DNA of 64,000 nucleotides from Alternaria dauci (Eukaryota; Ascomycota; Dothideomycetes; Pleosporales; Pleosporaceae). The notes below the pieces were generated by a model, which saw only the letters and a program-made list of their open reading frames with translations, ran no database searches and had not been told where the DNA came from. This document shows positions 43,749 to 58,552 of this stretch, in pieces. Location: contig NC_091275.1 in the NCBI RefSeq assembly GCF_042100115.1, forward strand, positions 310,001 through 374,000, read 5' to 3'. The stretch's first letter is position 1, and each line of letters begins with the position of its first letter. The position numbers and the translations under genes were made by a program.

Positions 43749-45282
43749 TCACCGATCGTGTCCGAAAGATCTTGGCGCTAGCGGAGGTAACGGCATGTGG
43801 TTCTCGTGGAGGTCTCCATAAATGGCGTATCGTGAGGAACGCCTTTGCCCAGTCTCAACCTGTAGTTCCACCTCGTTTGTCTTAGTGATTGTCATATCCG
43901 AATCCAACTCTTCTGCGGACTCCTTTCTGATCTTGCCCCAAAGACGTGACATGCCCATTTTTGGCGCTTCCTCCTCTTCCCATATCACTCCTTGACTACC
44001 TTGCTCCAGATCCCCTTCCATATCAGCCCAATGCCTCATCTCATAGCTCTGGCCTTTGTCGTTTGCGAGCTCTGGAACACCACGGGGTGCTGCGGACCGT
44101 CGCTTGGAGCTACGCGTCGCTGACGGATTGGCGGTCAGCGTAGTCGAAGAGTGGCCGGTCGATCGTTTCAAGGATATGCCACCTGCGAGTGATTTGGAAA
44201 GACTGAATGGTATTTTTGCGAAGAGTGTTTTGAGCACAGGGACCGAGGCGCATATCTATTCTTTGTGAGTTTCGTTGCAGACTTTTGACGTCACGAACAT
44301 ACCACTCCCAGATCAATCTCCACGGTAGCTGCCAGCCAAAGTAGATATGCGTACCAGGTCTGGTCGTACTCATTGAAGAGGCTTCGGTAGATGTACCATG
44401 TACGTACGATTCCGGCACCGGTAACGATCAATCCCATACCAAATAGCGATGCTACAGCTACACGGTCACGGAGCCGCATATTAAGCTGGATACGATTAGC
44501 TGAGATTTTTTTGTTTTGGGTGGTCCTGTCAACTAACACCAAGAACCAAGGGTATCGGTGTTATCGTGGTAAGAAGATCTGCGACACAGCTGAGGATGCC
44601 GCAAATGAGGGTCATGACTCCTTCGTCCATGCACGTATTCGGGGGTGCGCCGATGGTCCAGTAGTCCTTGACAGGGTTGCACAAGAAAATGCCGATGAAC
44701 GTGAAAGAAATAAAGAGGCCTATGGTATAGGCCACGTTGACATGGATCGCCCATTTGAACCATCTAAGCGCACGATTGTCAGTATGTCAAGTTTGAAGTT
44801 CATTTCAACGGCTACTTACGACTTCCCAGTGTCTGTGATCAGCCGGTAATAGAAACAATGTAAAGAAAGTCTCGTAAAGGTCGCTGCCGTCAAGAAAATG
44901 AGCTTGGCCGCCATCGCGATCTTTGCGGTTGGCACGAATACGGAAAAGGGTATGTCCCATACATGTCTGTTGTGTCAAGTCAGCGGTGTCGTACGCAAAG
45001 GTAGGATCGTGATGCCTACCTATTCCACGCAAATTTTTGATTCGCAAGGATGACGGTAACAGTGAGACCGATCGTGAAGAGCAGCGCAATCAAGATGAAA
45101 ACGTCATCAATACCAAACCACCTCTTGATTACTATACGCGTATATATACGAGCAGCCACGGTGAGAATGGCCAGAGACACGAAGACGGAGTTGACGATCA
45201 CAAGCGCAGGGCCACGCGTAACCGGGTTGTCGTAATTTGGAGTAGGCCAGGCCAAGACGACATCTACAGGCGGCAGCTGCAT
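43749..45282 (-). CDS. Fungal rhodopsin-domain (PTH11-like) seven-TM protein
   Basis: Five exons (45282-45020, 44966-44820, 44763-44538, 44485-44303, 44255-43749) with introns of 47-56 bases give 441 residues. Seven hydrophobic helices follow the fungal rhodopsin-domain plan: TM1 after a short N-terminus (ALVIVNSVFVSLAILTVAAR), then the hallmark RIYTRIVIKRWFGIDDVFIL, the HVWD start of exon 2, FTRLSLHCFYYRLITDTG, DYWTIG with CMDEG, TTITPIPLVLG, RLRDRVAVASLFGMGLIV and VEIDLGVICASVP. A 150-residue Ser/Glu-rich cytoplasmic tail follows. There is no CFEM domain at the N-terminus. These proteins are receptor-like plasma-membrane proteins; ligands are mostly unknown and some affect host sensing. Exon phases are all consistent, so the gene looks functional. 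Confidence 0.92.
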
Positions 45283-48106
45283 ACTGGATTATCTTGGGCC
45301 TGCCCGGGGAGTATGCCAGACATACGGGCGTGAACGATTGACGAGCTGCAGGGCGGCGGGCAAGATCGAAGAGACAAGATCAATGACGAAGATCGAGACT
45401 TGCACAGGGCGTCGATGTTATGACCGGCAAGAGCGGGGCTTTGCAGCACATGGCCGTTAGCTCCATCGATGCTGCGAGGCACGCGAAAGAGCTTTGTCTA
45501 CCGTTACGACGCTGGTGTCGCACTGGCTTAAAAGCTTGGCCAGTACACGGACCGTACGTTAGACTCGATAACCTGGCGTATCAGCGGGGCCCTGCATATA
45601 GCGCACAAACTCTTCATGAGGTGCGGAACTGAAAGTCGCAACGAAAGGTTCCGCGCAACCGGATAATTCAGGTATCATCAACGATGATTGGACGCGCTCT
45701 TTCCATCAAACTCTGCCCAGGCATTCAGGTCGAATGTGCAAAACCTCGTGGAGCAGTGCTTTGCGATTGTTAGCAAAAGACTCCCGTCGCCATCGCTGGA
45801 TGACCGGAGGCCAATTTCCGCTTCGCCGCACTATGAGAAATGCGCTACAGCAGCGAAGATGGACATTCCTTGCCTGAGGACGCGGTCACGCCTCAGCGTT
45901 TTCGTCCAAGTCGTGCAACATGTCGTGACGGGAACTAGGTCTTGGCCGCGTTGGGAGCGTTCGGCAGGCAGCTACCATGCCAGCCCGGCAGTATCAGGCT
46001 CGAGGTGTGTCATCGAGAGTTTCGGGACCCTGGAACCCTGTGATGAATATGGCAATCGGTGCGAAACATGGTGGTTTTCAGAGGTTTGTGAGCGTGAAGG
46101 GAAGGTGAGCCACAGACTGCGACTAGATTCCATTAGGCCTCCAGCGCTAGAGGATGCCGTATCGGGCTTAGCGCAGGGTCGTTGCTCACCCTGCAGCGAT
46201 CCATCGATATCCACCACCCACACTAATCCGCCATCGTGAAACCCAAAACTGCGGAGACACGCCGATGTAATTGCGGTCCGCTAGGTTCGCAGTGACTGTG
46301 CGACCGGCACTGCGCTGTTCCAGCAGCTCTTTGTGCGATCGATTCCGGAGACACCGCTACAACGGGTGCCAGGGATCCGTGACAGCGGACGGGCTTTCGT
46401 ATTGACTTCTGTCATTATCCAACGCTATCGATCGGACGTCCTGGTTTGGTGTCACCAGGTGTTGTGCGTAATACGCCGATACCAGGGCACTGCAGCTGAC
46501 GCGTGCTGGTGCAGCCCACAGAACTCATGAGCAACTCACCTTTGGGCGGCTGAGCGTGGTATATAACCAGGATATTGACTGGAACTTCTACCTATGACGC
46601 CTACATGCGAGTAGGAGGAATCCCTCGCTATATGTCGGTCCCGAAAGCCGTACCGCTGGATCCACAAGCAAAATCCTCCGCATCGGTGAGACATTCGCAA
46701 TCAGGTCCCTGACTCGACATGAGGTTGACGCTCTCTCTGTGCGCTCCCGAAACCAGGGTGGGCCTGGGAGGCAGCCAGCTGGTCGTGAACCCTGAGCAGC
46801 GCGGCGTGGTCTCGAGGCGGGGTACAGCATGGCGCAGTCATCAATTCTCATCAGGTATGCTCGTTTCAACATCGGCTTCCAACTCCCTCGGGTTCAATGC
46901 GCTACCATAGCAGATGCGCGCAACGGATCCGCGGAAATGTATTGCAGCGAAAGCACGGTACGCAACGTATCATCGTTGATTGGGATATCTCGTTTATCTC
47001 ATCTGCAGCAATGATTCAAGCCAGAAACATGATTCGGCCCCGGCTCCCTCGATTCTCGTTGGCCATGTAGATCCTATCGACAAGGCACGCTCGGCAAGAT
47101 GAAGCAAGAAGACGCCCAACGTACAGGTGACCAAGAAACATCTACATTGAGTTGAAACAATAATGATATTCCCTGATTGGTGCTGACTGTTACACATTTG
47201 CGTCTTCGACCACGTGTGGGCTTTCGCCATGGCGCAGCCCTTCTATCTGACGCGCTGCATCGGTCCTTCCGATATATCCATCTTGCAAGGTTACTCCTGG
47301 CATGTACACAGACTAAAGAGCCTGAGCGTCAGGCACAATACTCGCCCATGTATTTTGCCGTCCCCATTGCCGGTTGCAGACTACGGGTAATGGAATGCGA
47401 CCCGCATGTGGTTAGCATATGCAGCCAGCGTATGCAGCCAGCATGTCTTCTTCCGCGTCGCCAATCTTTTCAGCGACAGTGGACGAAACCAGGCTTCTGA
47501 TAAGTACTAGCAGCACGCTGGTCTTGAAACGAGTCGGGGATGGCCCGTCGCAAGGCGCTTTGGATGCGCAAAGTCAATCGAGGGTGTTCGCGCAACAAGG
47601 CATAGCTTCATGGGTAGGTGTCGCGAGGCGCTATTGTAATTCTACACTTTACATCTCCTGCGCTGACATCACCCAGATAGTAATCGCTGAGTATGCTAGA
47701 TCATATATCAACCTGTCATGAGGGCATTCAGCAATCGGACCGCGTCCCAAATACCAAGAGAAATGTAGACGAACACGATATCTTGCACGAAGAAACACGA
47801 GTAACGCAAAGTCTTGCTCGTCTGCAGAAATGCTAGACATTAACCGCGGCGTCTTCATAAAACCACTTCAGATGGCGGCCGCCGCCTCAAGGCTCCACCT
47901 GGTGCCCGCGCTGATCTCCCGACAAATCTCCCTTCTCGTGACACCACTGCTAGGAAAAGAAGGCTCTTGCGCAAAAGACTAGGGGTATAATATTATCGCT
48001 TACATCAAACCATCATCATGTATCCAGGGCCATACAATGGCTCCACTTCCTCTCCACCATGTCCCATTCGCCCATCACCAACCACCACAAATCGTCCCAT
48101 CGCCCC
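45283..48106. other. Long gene-free stretch
   Basis: The longest frame (45688-46239, 183 codons, plus) has no motif and the opposite strand is also partly open, so it was not called. No repeat was recognised. Confidence 0.45.
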
Positions 48107-49876
48107 TCAAATCGGCGGCCTGCTATCATAATCATGCTCCGGCTTCCCCGGCCCATGTTTTGTGTCCTGCTCACACTTCCAAAACAGATGCTTCAAGCGC
48201 TTCGGAATCTCCGGATCCCCGACCTTCCTCCTCGCCTCCAACTTGGCATGCAAATCAACATAATCCGCACCTTTACACTCGCCGTTGCGATGGCAGAAGC
48301 GCTCCCAGTCCTCAGAGAACATGAGACCAGTGTGGTATAAAAAATCTTCGGTTTCGTCGGCTGCGAGCGTCCAGGACCCGTCGTTCCAGCCGAACTCGCC
48401 GCTCATGCAGGCATAGTTGCGGCCGTGCTTGGTCCACACGCTGGATATGGCTTCACCGCCGGGGTTGCGTGAGATTGGGAGGTAGAAGGTGCCAGGAACT
48501 TTGCCGTAGTCTTTGCCCATCGCTTTACCGCGTTCGAGAGCCGCGGAGATGGTGTGATGGTCCAGGTTGCGAAGGGCGCCTTGCAGTTTGTTCTCGTGGA
48601 CGAAGATGGAGGAGCGGATGACGTCTTCCTTGGTGATGCCGTACGGCGTGGGGTTCCGTCCTTGAATGAAATTCCGATACCCCGTGGGGCTGTGGATGAG
48701 CGCCATGTCGTTTTTTCCGTGATCGTACTCGCGCGAGACGTCCAGGGCGTACATGTAGTACACGGAGCTTGGACGGTCGTACAAGCACACTCTGCTCTCC
48801 TGGGGACCGCGCGCATCGTACTCACAGGACCCGGTTGGTACATCCGCCCAGACAATGTACGACCGCTCCTGTGCCCAGGCGCCGTTGATAACGGTGGAGA
48901 ACACCATCTTCTCAAAGGACTCGTGGACGACTTGTTGTATGTTCTCGTCTCGCCTGAAGAAGTAGTCTCCCCGCAAGATGTCCATCAGGTCCTGGCCAGG
49001 CTTGCTCGGGCCATGTCCCATAATTGCATCCATGCCATACGTGACATTGCCAATCATCGCATGACGAAACTCATTGAGCGAGGACCGCAGATTCTCTTCG
49101 ACATCCGAACTAATCTTCCCTGGATCGCGACGAACAGCGTTGAACGCCCCGATGACAGATATGTAGGTGCTTGCCATTAGATTTGTCACAGGAAGCACAA
49201 CCGACGTCGTGAGCCCGAATGCAGGAAGCGCCATTGCGCCGCCGGCCATCAATCCGACTGCTGTGATGAGGGACATGGCCAGCTTCTCATATCGTCTTCG
49301 GTCGTTCAGTCGCTCTTGGAGTTGGCTCGCGATGCGCGGCCCAGCGCTATATGTCCGGACAATCTCTGGTATCTTGCCGTCGATATACGATGCAGCTTCG
49401 CGCATGGCTTCGCGCTGGCTCTTGAAGAGATGGTCGACTCCGGATATCTGCTCGAAGACAAAGTATGCCATTTGCTTGTCGTGTTGCGCCAGTTCGGGGT
49501 TCAGCATTTGACACGATGTGAGCCCGCAATCTCCAACGCTGTCGCAGGATAGTGAGCTTGGCAAGAGATCGCGGGCAAATTGGTCGCGGAGGTACAGGGG
49601 GAACGTCGTGTAAGAAGGGTCGCGGCGGAAGCGTTCGACGTGCGTTTGTGAAAATTCGATGATGTCGTCTTTGTAGTCCATCCAGCTTTGGGCTGTGGGG
49701 ACTACGAGGTTGCAGCTCGGCTCTAACATTGTGGCGGCGAGCGAGGCCGAGGGGATCTCGCTCCGTGGTGGTCGCCGGGGAGGCGGGGGAGAGAAGTCGG
49801 GGAGGGCGAGCGGAGTGCTCGCGACGAGGTTGGTGAGTACCAGCCATAGGTACAGGGTGAACTTGATGAATTCCAT
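48107..49876 (-). CDS. Secreted or membrane protein of unknown function
   Basis: The frame gives 589 residues when started at ATG 49876, where a signal peptide begins (MEFIKFTLYLWLVLTNLVAS); a longer in-frame start at 50062 lacks one. A Pro-rich segment (SPPPPRRPPR) follows, then a Cys-containing part (SCDSVGDCGLTSC), amphipathic helices, and two adjacent hydrophobic helices around residue 210-255 (MSLITAVGLMAGGAMALPAF, then VVLPVTNLMASTYISVIGAF). The C-terminal half is soluble, with scattered Cys (GSCEYD, YACMSG, RNGECKG), and ends in a His/Lys/Pro-rich tail. It has the look of an uncharacterised fungal secretory protein family. GC-rich codon use differs from the surrounding intergenic DNA and supports a real gene. 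No enzyme motif is seen. Confidence 0.75.
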   Translation of the reverse strand: MEFIKFTLYLWLVLTNLVASTPLALPDFSPPPPRRPPRSEIPSASLAATMLEPSCNLVVPTAQSWMDYKDDIIEFSQTHVERFRRDPSYTTFPLYLRDQFARDLLPSSLSCDSVGDCGLTSCQMLNPELAQHDKQMAYFVFEQISGVDHLFKSQREAMREAASYIDGKIPEIVRTYSAGPRIASQLQERLNDRRRYEKLAMSLITAVGLMAGGAMALPAFGLTTSVVLPVTNLMASTYISVIGAFNAVRRDPGKISSDVEENLRSSLNEFRHAMIGNVTYGMDAIMGHGPSKPGQDLMDILRGDYFFRRDENIQQVVHESFEKMVFSTVINGAWAQERSYIVWADVPTGSCEYDARGPQESRVCLYDRPSSVYYMYALDVSREYDHGKNDMALIHSPTGYRNFIQGRNPTPYGITKEDVIRSSIFVHENKLQGALRNLDHHTISAALERGKAMGKDYGKVPGTFYLPISRNPGGEAISSVWTKHGRNYACMSGEFGWNDGSWTLAADETEDFLYHTGLMFSEDWERFCHRNGECKGADYVDLHAKLEARRKVGDPEIPKRLKHLFWKCEQDTKHGPGKPEHDYDSRPPI

Positions 49877-51465
49877 TGTGCTGTCTTCGTTGTTGTAACG
49901 TGCCTTGACGTTGTAGCTGTCTGGAGTATAAGTAAGCTTTGGATGTTTGATAGACTTATTGTGCAGAGCAAGGAAGGCTTTTATACTCTGGAGAGATATT
50001 TTTGCGGAAGACGAGGCTTTCGTAACGTATTTCTTGTTCAATCTGTCCTCGAACTCCAGCAATAATTTTGGTTATTCTTGACAAACTGTAGCTTTTTTTC
50101 GGATGACCCAGACGTTCAAGGTTGGAACGCGGCCCCGCAGCCCATGATTGTGTGGCATTGCTTTCAACTCTTCCTCGGAAGGCCTAATGTGTGTGGCAGC
50201 GGTTCATGTGGTTGGTCTTCAGGAAGGTTTCGATGCCGTAAAGACTTGGTCTTGTTTCGCTGGAGTATGTTGTCCGTGTCACTGATGTGCTGTGCCCAGG
50301 TTGTTCTCGGTGTGGTACCATGGTGCTGTTAGAGTGTGAGAGCAATCGATTGGTGAAGGAGGACGCGCTATATAGTCGAGACACTAGAGGTAGGAAAGCA
50401 CCAATGACAATACGTGGGATAGCTCCTTCATACTGGTTCTATAGTAAAGAACAACTTGGTCGTGTATTCTGGCTTCGCTGGAAAGACACATCGTCTCAAG
50501 AAGGGCAAGCAAAGTCGGTAGACGTTTTCGCTTCCAAATTATGGCTTCCACCTACTTCATACCTACTTAGAGTCACTGCGTCTCGTGTTCTCTTCGCCCC
50601 GTATCGCGATAATTTACGGTGGTCTCTAACGGTAAAAAAACTACCATGTCGTAGAAACCTGCCAAATTTTTAACCACCAACAACACCGTATTCGTAAGAT
50701 CTCTACGCCAGCACAAGAAAACCAACTAGTCCACACATTGGCACGCGTATCCGACGACATCCCCGTTATCGGCCCTAGCCCACTTCCCCCCTTCCATCAC
50801 ATCCAGCATCCACCACTTCCTCTCCACACCACTCTTTTTCGCAACAACGCACCAGCACACAGCATCGCTGGAATACGTCACTTCCAACATGACACGTTAT
50901 GCGCACGACCTAGGTGCTAGCAATATTCAGGAAAGCGCTCGAGGCCTCGCTGATCGATGTGCCAGACGGACTTGTCGACTTGAGGGACGTCGTGCCTGCG
51001 AGTATACCGAACTTTGATCATCAGCACAACTAAGCATCAATATTATCGTAGCCATGAATAAGTCAAGAGATATCAAGCCCTTCTATACCTCAAACCTTGT
51101 TCCTTCCAGCCGTCAAGTCTAAACATCTAGTTTGTTTCCAAACGAAACACCACACATCTTCTCTGTACATCATCGCCATTCTCATACCATGAACAAAAAG
51201 AACACCACAAGATCTTGTCAAAATCATTAATTAAAAAAAAAGCTCAGGTGGCCCCAGTATCTTCTCTTCTCTTCTCATCTTGTAGCAACCAAAAAAGAAA
51301 AAAAACATATCCTTACTCCGAATCCCCCCACAAACCAAAAAGGAGCCAATATGTTCCAGAATGAACATGTTGGAAGACACAAGACACTCTCTCTCCAGTA
51401 ACAGCATACACATGTCGCCACCCCTGTGACACAATCTACACCATCCCACGCATATCGTGATCCCT
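49877..51465. other. Intergenic, at the boundary between gene-poor and gene-dense DNA
   Basis: No gene recognised. A GTATCGCGATAAT core near 50602 may be a small remnant of the dispersed repeat. 3' UTR of the Rab5 gene is expected near 51250-51465. Confidence 0.45.
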
Positions 51466-52375
51466 CTAACAGTTACATCCCCCCGGCCCCTGCGTGCTCC
51501 CCGCCTCAGGCCTCAAATTAACCCCCTGCCTCTGCTGTTGGCCGGCCCTCAACCCCCTAGGTCCACTCGCCTGTTCAATCGGCAACTTCTTCGCAATGGC
51601 CGTAAACAATTCTTTGACATTCTCCGCCGTCTTGGCCGACGTTTCAAAAAAGAGTAAGCCCGCTTCTTTGGCATATTGCTCTGCGTCGGCCGTGGGGATG
51701 GCGCGTTTATCCGGGGATTCGGTGACGAGATCGAGTTTGTTGCCGGCGAGGGCGATGATGATGTTTTCGTTGGCTTGGCGTTGGAGTTCTTTGACCCAGG
51801 CTTTTGCCTTGTCGAGGGAGGCCTAACACGTCCTGTTAGCTTTTCATTATTGTTGGCGTGGTGCAAGAGCAGAGGACGCACAGCCTGTGTAATGTCGTAG
51901 ACGACTACCGCGCAGTTTGCGTTGCGGTAGTACATGGGGGCGAGCGACTTGTAGCGTTCCTGGCCGGCCGTGTCCCAGATTTCAAACTTGACGGTCGTGT
52001 TCTCGTCGAGGGCGATGGTCTGGGTGAGGAAGGCGGCGCCGATGGTGGATTCCCGGTAGTCGTCGAATTGGTCCTGGGCGGGTCAGTCTTGGCGTTCTGA
52101 TGGCAGATATCTCCTCTATGGGATATCTCGTCTTTGCACGAGGAATGCCGTACCTTGACGAAGCGCAACACGAGCGACGACTGCGATGCGGTTAGCGTAT
52201 GTCATGGCTGCCTTGGTCTGCGGCCTGCGCACCTTTCCGACGGCGGATTCTCCTGCGGTGTGTTAGTCGCATGTTTTTATATATAAAACAGCCGCATCGT
52301 ACCCAGCAACACGAGCTTGAACTGCGCGAATCGAGAGCCGCCAGGCCGTTGGCCCTGCTGCATCCTGGCCGACAT
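51466..52375 (-). CDS. ypt5: Rab5-type small GTPase (Ypt5/Vps21 orthologue)
   Basis: Five exons (52375-52303, 52252-52233, 52180-52154, 52073-51882, 51822-51466) with introns of 50, 52, 80 and 59 bases give 222 residues. All G-box motifs are present: P-loop GESAVGKSS, switch [11 protein letters not shown] with the effector Thr, WDTAGQE, GNKLDLV and ETSAKT. The Rab5 signature [16 protein letters not shown] is exact for the subfamily. The C-terminus ends GGCNC, the CxC prenylation site for geranylgeranylation. It controls homotypic fusion of early endosomes and endocytic traffic. Two very short exons (20 and 27 bases) make it easy to mis-annotate. It is transcribed divergently from the SAC1 gene, with about 350 bases between start codons. 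Confidence 0.97.
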
Positions 52376-52725
52376 GACGGGGTGACGCGGCGCTACCGGG
52401 TCTGCAGTCGGTGTGGTGACGGTGAAGGTGTGAAGGATATTGGTGGAGGCGGTCGTGATATCAAGTCGTGGTGGGATATCAGCTGGCGGTAGGAGGGATA
52501 TGCGGTCGTGTTGGGGTGAAGGTGAGGTGGTGCTGTGACGAGGTGCAGCGTCCCGGTCGGTGCTTGCTTGCCTGGCCCGAGCGCCTCGTCGGCGGACCCT
52601 TTGCCGCCCATGACGAAACGCTCCAACTCGGCCGTTTGAGAAAACACGACGTATCAACTCACCACCACTACCGAATTAATCACCCACCTTAGACGTACAT
52701 ACGCGGATAGAGCCCGCTCCCAGCC

Positions 52726-54977
52726 ATGAGCGTCGCTCTCCCGTACCGCGACATCAACGTCCACTCGTCGCCCTCGCACTACGCCTTCTCGTCGCCCTCG
52801 TCGCCCACGGCCCCTACCCTCGTCGTCGACCGCCCGTCAGGTGACATTCGCCTTCACGATGGCAAGCTGCTGGGCTCCAAGCGCGTGTCGAGCATCGCCG
52901 GCATCCTCGGCATCATCAAGCTGCGCCTGGGTATGCTCTGCCCTGCCTCTCGTTCGAATACGCCCAGCTGACATGTGAAAGACAAGTACATTATAGTCAT
53001 TACCAAGGCGCAGCCCATGGGCCGCATCAAGGGCCACATGATGTACAAAGTCGTCACCACCGAGTTCCTGTCTCTGCGCGAAAAGCCGCTGCACGACGCC
53101 GACGAAGACAACTACCTCGCCCTCCTCAAGACGCTCATCAAGACCAGCCCCCTCTTCTTCTCCTACTCGTTCGACATTACCAATACGTTCCAGCGGCAGG
53201 CGCACCTCGATCCGGCCACGCCCCTGTGGAAGCGCGCAGACGACCGCTTCTTCTGGAACCGCTTCGTCTCAAGCGACCTCATCGATTTCCGCGGCGGCCT
53301 CGGCGCTGGCTATGGACGGCACTCGAGCGCACACCAGCCCGGCGCTGATCCGTACATTCTCCCCGTCATGTACGGCATGTTGGAGATCAAGAATACGGCC
53401 ATCAAGGGCACGCCGCTGACGTTTGTCCTCATCACGCGCCGCTCGCGTCTCAAGGCGGGTACACGCTACTTCTCGCGCGGCATCGACGAGAACGGGAATG
53501 TATCCAACTTCAACGAGACGGAGCAGGCCATCATCCTCAACGACAATGCATCAGGCGGCCCCGGCGGCTTCGGGTCAAAGACCGGTCTGAACCAGGCAAA
53601 CGTGACGGGCAAGGAGACACAGGTGCTCTCGTACGTGCAGACCAGAGGCAGCGTGCCCGTCTACTGGGCCGAAATCAACACACTCAAGTACACGCCCAAA
53701 CTCCAGATCCGCGGCATCGACAACGCGCTGCCGGCCGCCAAGAAGCATTTCTCGGAGCAAATCCGTTTATATGGCGATAACTGGATGGTCAACCTCGTCA
53801 ACCAAAAGGGCCGCGAGCAGCGCGTCAAAGAGGCGTACGAACAAATGGTGCAATTACTGCAATCTGCGCCTACCGAAAACGTATCCTCTGACCGTCTCAC
53901 GAGCGAAAAATTTCATATCATCGACACGCAGAGTGCACAGACGGTGTTCGATCGCCTGCATTACGTATACTTTGACTTTCACAACGAAACAAAGGGCCTC
54001 CGGTGGGACCGCGCGAAACTCTTACTGAACCAGCTGGAACCGCATATCCTGCGCCACGGATACTTTTGCGCCATCGACATGCCGGGTGACGCGTCGTCGG
54101 GCGTAGAGGTCCGACGCCACCAGACGGCGGTTGTGCGCACGAATTGTATGGATTGTCTGGACCGGACGAACGTTGTGCAGAGTATGTTGGGTCGCTTCGT
54201 GCTCTCGCGTATGCTCATTGATCTTGGTCTCTTGCGCGACGGCGAGTTGGTTGAAGAGGACGCCGAGTTTGAGTTCTTGTTCCGAAACGTATGGGCAGAT
54301 AACGCGGATGTAGTGTCGAAATCGTATTCTGGTACGGGTGCGCTCAAGACTGATTTCACGAGGTTGGGGGTCCGCACGAAAGCTGGTGCGGCGCAGGATT
54401 TGAGGAATAGTGTGACGAGGTATTGGCGCAACAATTTTGCGGATGGTCCCAGGCAGGATGCGTTTGATTTGTTTTTGGGCACGTATTTGCCGAGTGATGG
54501 TGGTACTGGGGGTGGACAGTTGTTGTTTGTGGATCGACGGCCGTTGTTTGTCCAGTCTGTGCCGTATCTTTTTGCGGCGGCGATATTTTTTATTCTCGTG
54601 GGTAGTCTGACGAGGAGGGCGGATGATGCGGCCGTTTGGCCGTTGAGACTGTTACTTCTCTTGTCGTTGTTGATGGCGGCGGCGTGTGGGAACTTTATGT
54701 GGGGGTATGGGACGTTATATGTAAGTTTCTTTCTTTTCATCTACACCACCGCATGGGAAGGTTTTACAAAGATGGTCTGGCTAACGTTTCTTGATAGGTC
54801 AACTGGCCCAAACTCAATCGCCAACCACCGCAGATCGAAGCATTTCAGGACACGCTGCAGAAAGTACGGAGTCATCCTGTTGTTGGCCCGTTGGTTGGGG
54901 GTGCGGCGAAGCATGAGAGGGGCAAGAGTGACGCGAGGTTGTTGGGGCTCGAGGAGGGGAAGAAGAGGATTGAGTAG
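52726..54977 (+). CDS. sac1: SAC1-type phosphoinositide phosphatase
   Basis: Three exons (52726-52930, 52982-54720, 54798-54977) with introns of 51 and 77 bases give 707 residues. The N-terminal SAC domain includes VSSIAGILGIIKLRLDKYII, GMLEIKNTAIKG, LITRRSRLKAGTRYFSRGID and YVQTRGSVPVYW. The catalytic CX5R(T) motif is in RTNCMDCLDRTNVVQS, with Cys-457. Near the C-terminus two adjacent membrane helices (VPYLFAAAIFFILVG and LRLLLLLSLLMAAACGNFMW) form the ER/Golgi hairpin anchor, followed by a short basic tail ending GKKRIE. It dephosphorylates PI4P (and PI3P) at the ER and Golgi. All expected elements are present. It shares a divergent promoter region with ypt5. Confidence 0.96.
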
Positions 54978-55360
54978 GTGGTTGTATTGTGTGAGTGTGG
55001 AGATTAGGAGAGGGGAAGAGAAGGAGTGAGGGGATAATGGTTCTTTCGGATGTACAAATAGTTTTTTTGTTCTTTTCTTTCTTGTTATTGGTAGAGAGGG
55101 TGGGCAGAGGGAGGGCGGATGGGACAATGGTGGATGGATAGAGGTAGTAGACTTTTTAATAGATGTCGTGGGGACAAGCAATCTTTGTTCCTTTCTAAGG
55201 TTCGTCTTTTGGTATTTTCAAGAGTCGTAGAACGCGTCCAAGCCTTCTCCGGATACTTGAGGAGGCGAGCCACGGAGTCGTCCAACAGACATAGATTCGC
55301 AGAAACGCGGCTACCCCAACCCTCCACAGAAAGCGCACCAAGCACCTACCCATCCCAACC

Positions 55361-57436
<2,076 letters not shown>

Positions 57437-58552
57437 GCTGAGGAAGTTGTTGGACAGATGAGTGATGCCGCGATATCCAATGCGTACAACAAGACCAATT
57501 CTTATACCACCATGTTGATTATATGAACACCAACATCGCATTCCTATCTAGGCTCCTCTTCCGTGCTAAGCGCATCGATATTCCTTCTGCAGTCTGTATC
57601 CAGTCGTGCGACTGCAGTCGACGTTGTACCGACCCACTCCTTGCATCCTCCACGGATAGCAAAAGTTCCTCCCACCCGACGCAACCCCCTGTCTTGAGAC
57701 TCTCGTGAAACCCTAGCACCGTATACAAGGCGGACGCAATACCCATCTTTTCTCACGCAGAAGCCGGATATCCAAGCTCGAGCCACCACAGTCCTCACAG
57801 TCCCCGACATCCTAACCAACAGGCCCTTCTCGAATAATAGAAGAATCCCAAGCACAAGAATAAGCATTCCCAGATACCCGTAGCCTCTAGGACCTCCCTT
57901 GCAACAAAGTTCTTCCTACTACCCACATCCCACTATTCCTCGTGCGAGCGGGCCATTCTTTTTCTCCTGATCCCTCATCAAAAAAACCGCCGAGTACCAC
58001 TTTGCCATCTCTCAAAAACTCCCCGGGGTGACGACAGAAGACCCATAATCTTGTCATCTACAACATTCCTGATTCGCAAGGAAGACACAAGGCCCGGAGA
58101 GCCGACAGCTTGGGGAGATGCTTGATCAAGGCCAAGTCTAGCTATACCTTTGAGTACATTAGTAGAAGGGTTTCCATCAACCTCGTCGTTTCTCATCTAG
58201 AATCTCATCACTCTACCACTATTGCATGACCGTTGTTCGTACCAGAGACTCGTGATACATTCATCCATTCATTAGCCCCTTTTCCTGCCATCGCAACCAT
58301 CTAATACCATGTAGCAAAGGAGAAACCGCCCAGGGGGTATCGTGTGTGCAAAACAACCTCGCTTTTGTGTAAAAACCCGGAAAGAAATTCTCGTCGTTGT
58401 AGCCGTGTCGAAAAAAGAATGGTCATCAAAATCGGACTTGGTCCATCCGCGCCTCGGGGTGCTTTTTTTCACCATCGGTACTCGGATTCCCCATCCCATG
58501 TACTCCTCTTTCACCACCAACATCCCATTACATCCCACATCCCACATCCCAT
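57437..58552. other. Intergenic region
   Basis: Upstream of the P450 and 3' of the 58553-59218 gene. It is rich in C/T and CCAT-type tracts. No gene seen. Confidence 0.5.

Noticed and set aside
45688..46239. 183-codon plus-strand frame as a gene
   Set aside because: No motif, the opposite strand is also partly open, and no start context or introns support it.
48403..48915. Second minus-strand frame inside the 589-aa protein gene
   Set aside because: A shadow of the GC-rich real frame with Arg/Ser/Pro-biased composition.
50595..50625. GTATCGCGATAAT as a further repeat copy
   Set aside because: Only the palindromic core matches; the flanking repeat sequence is missing, so it may be chance.
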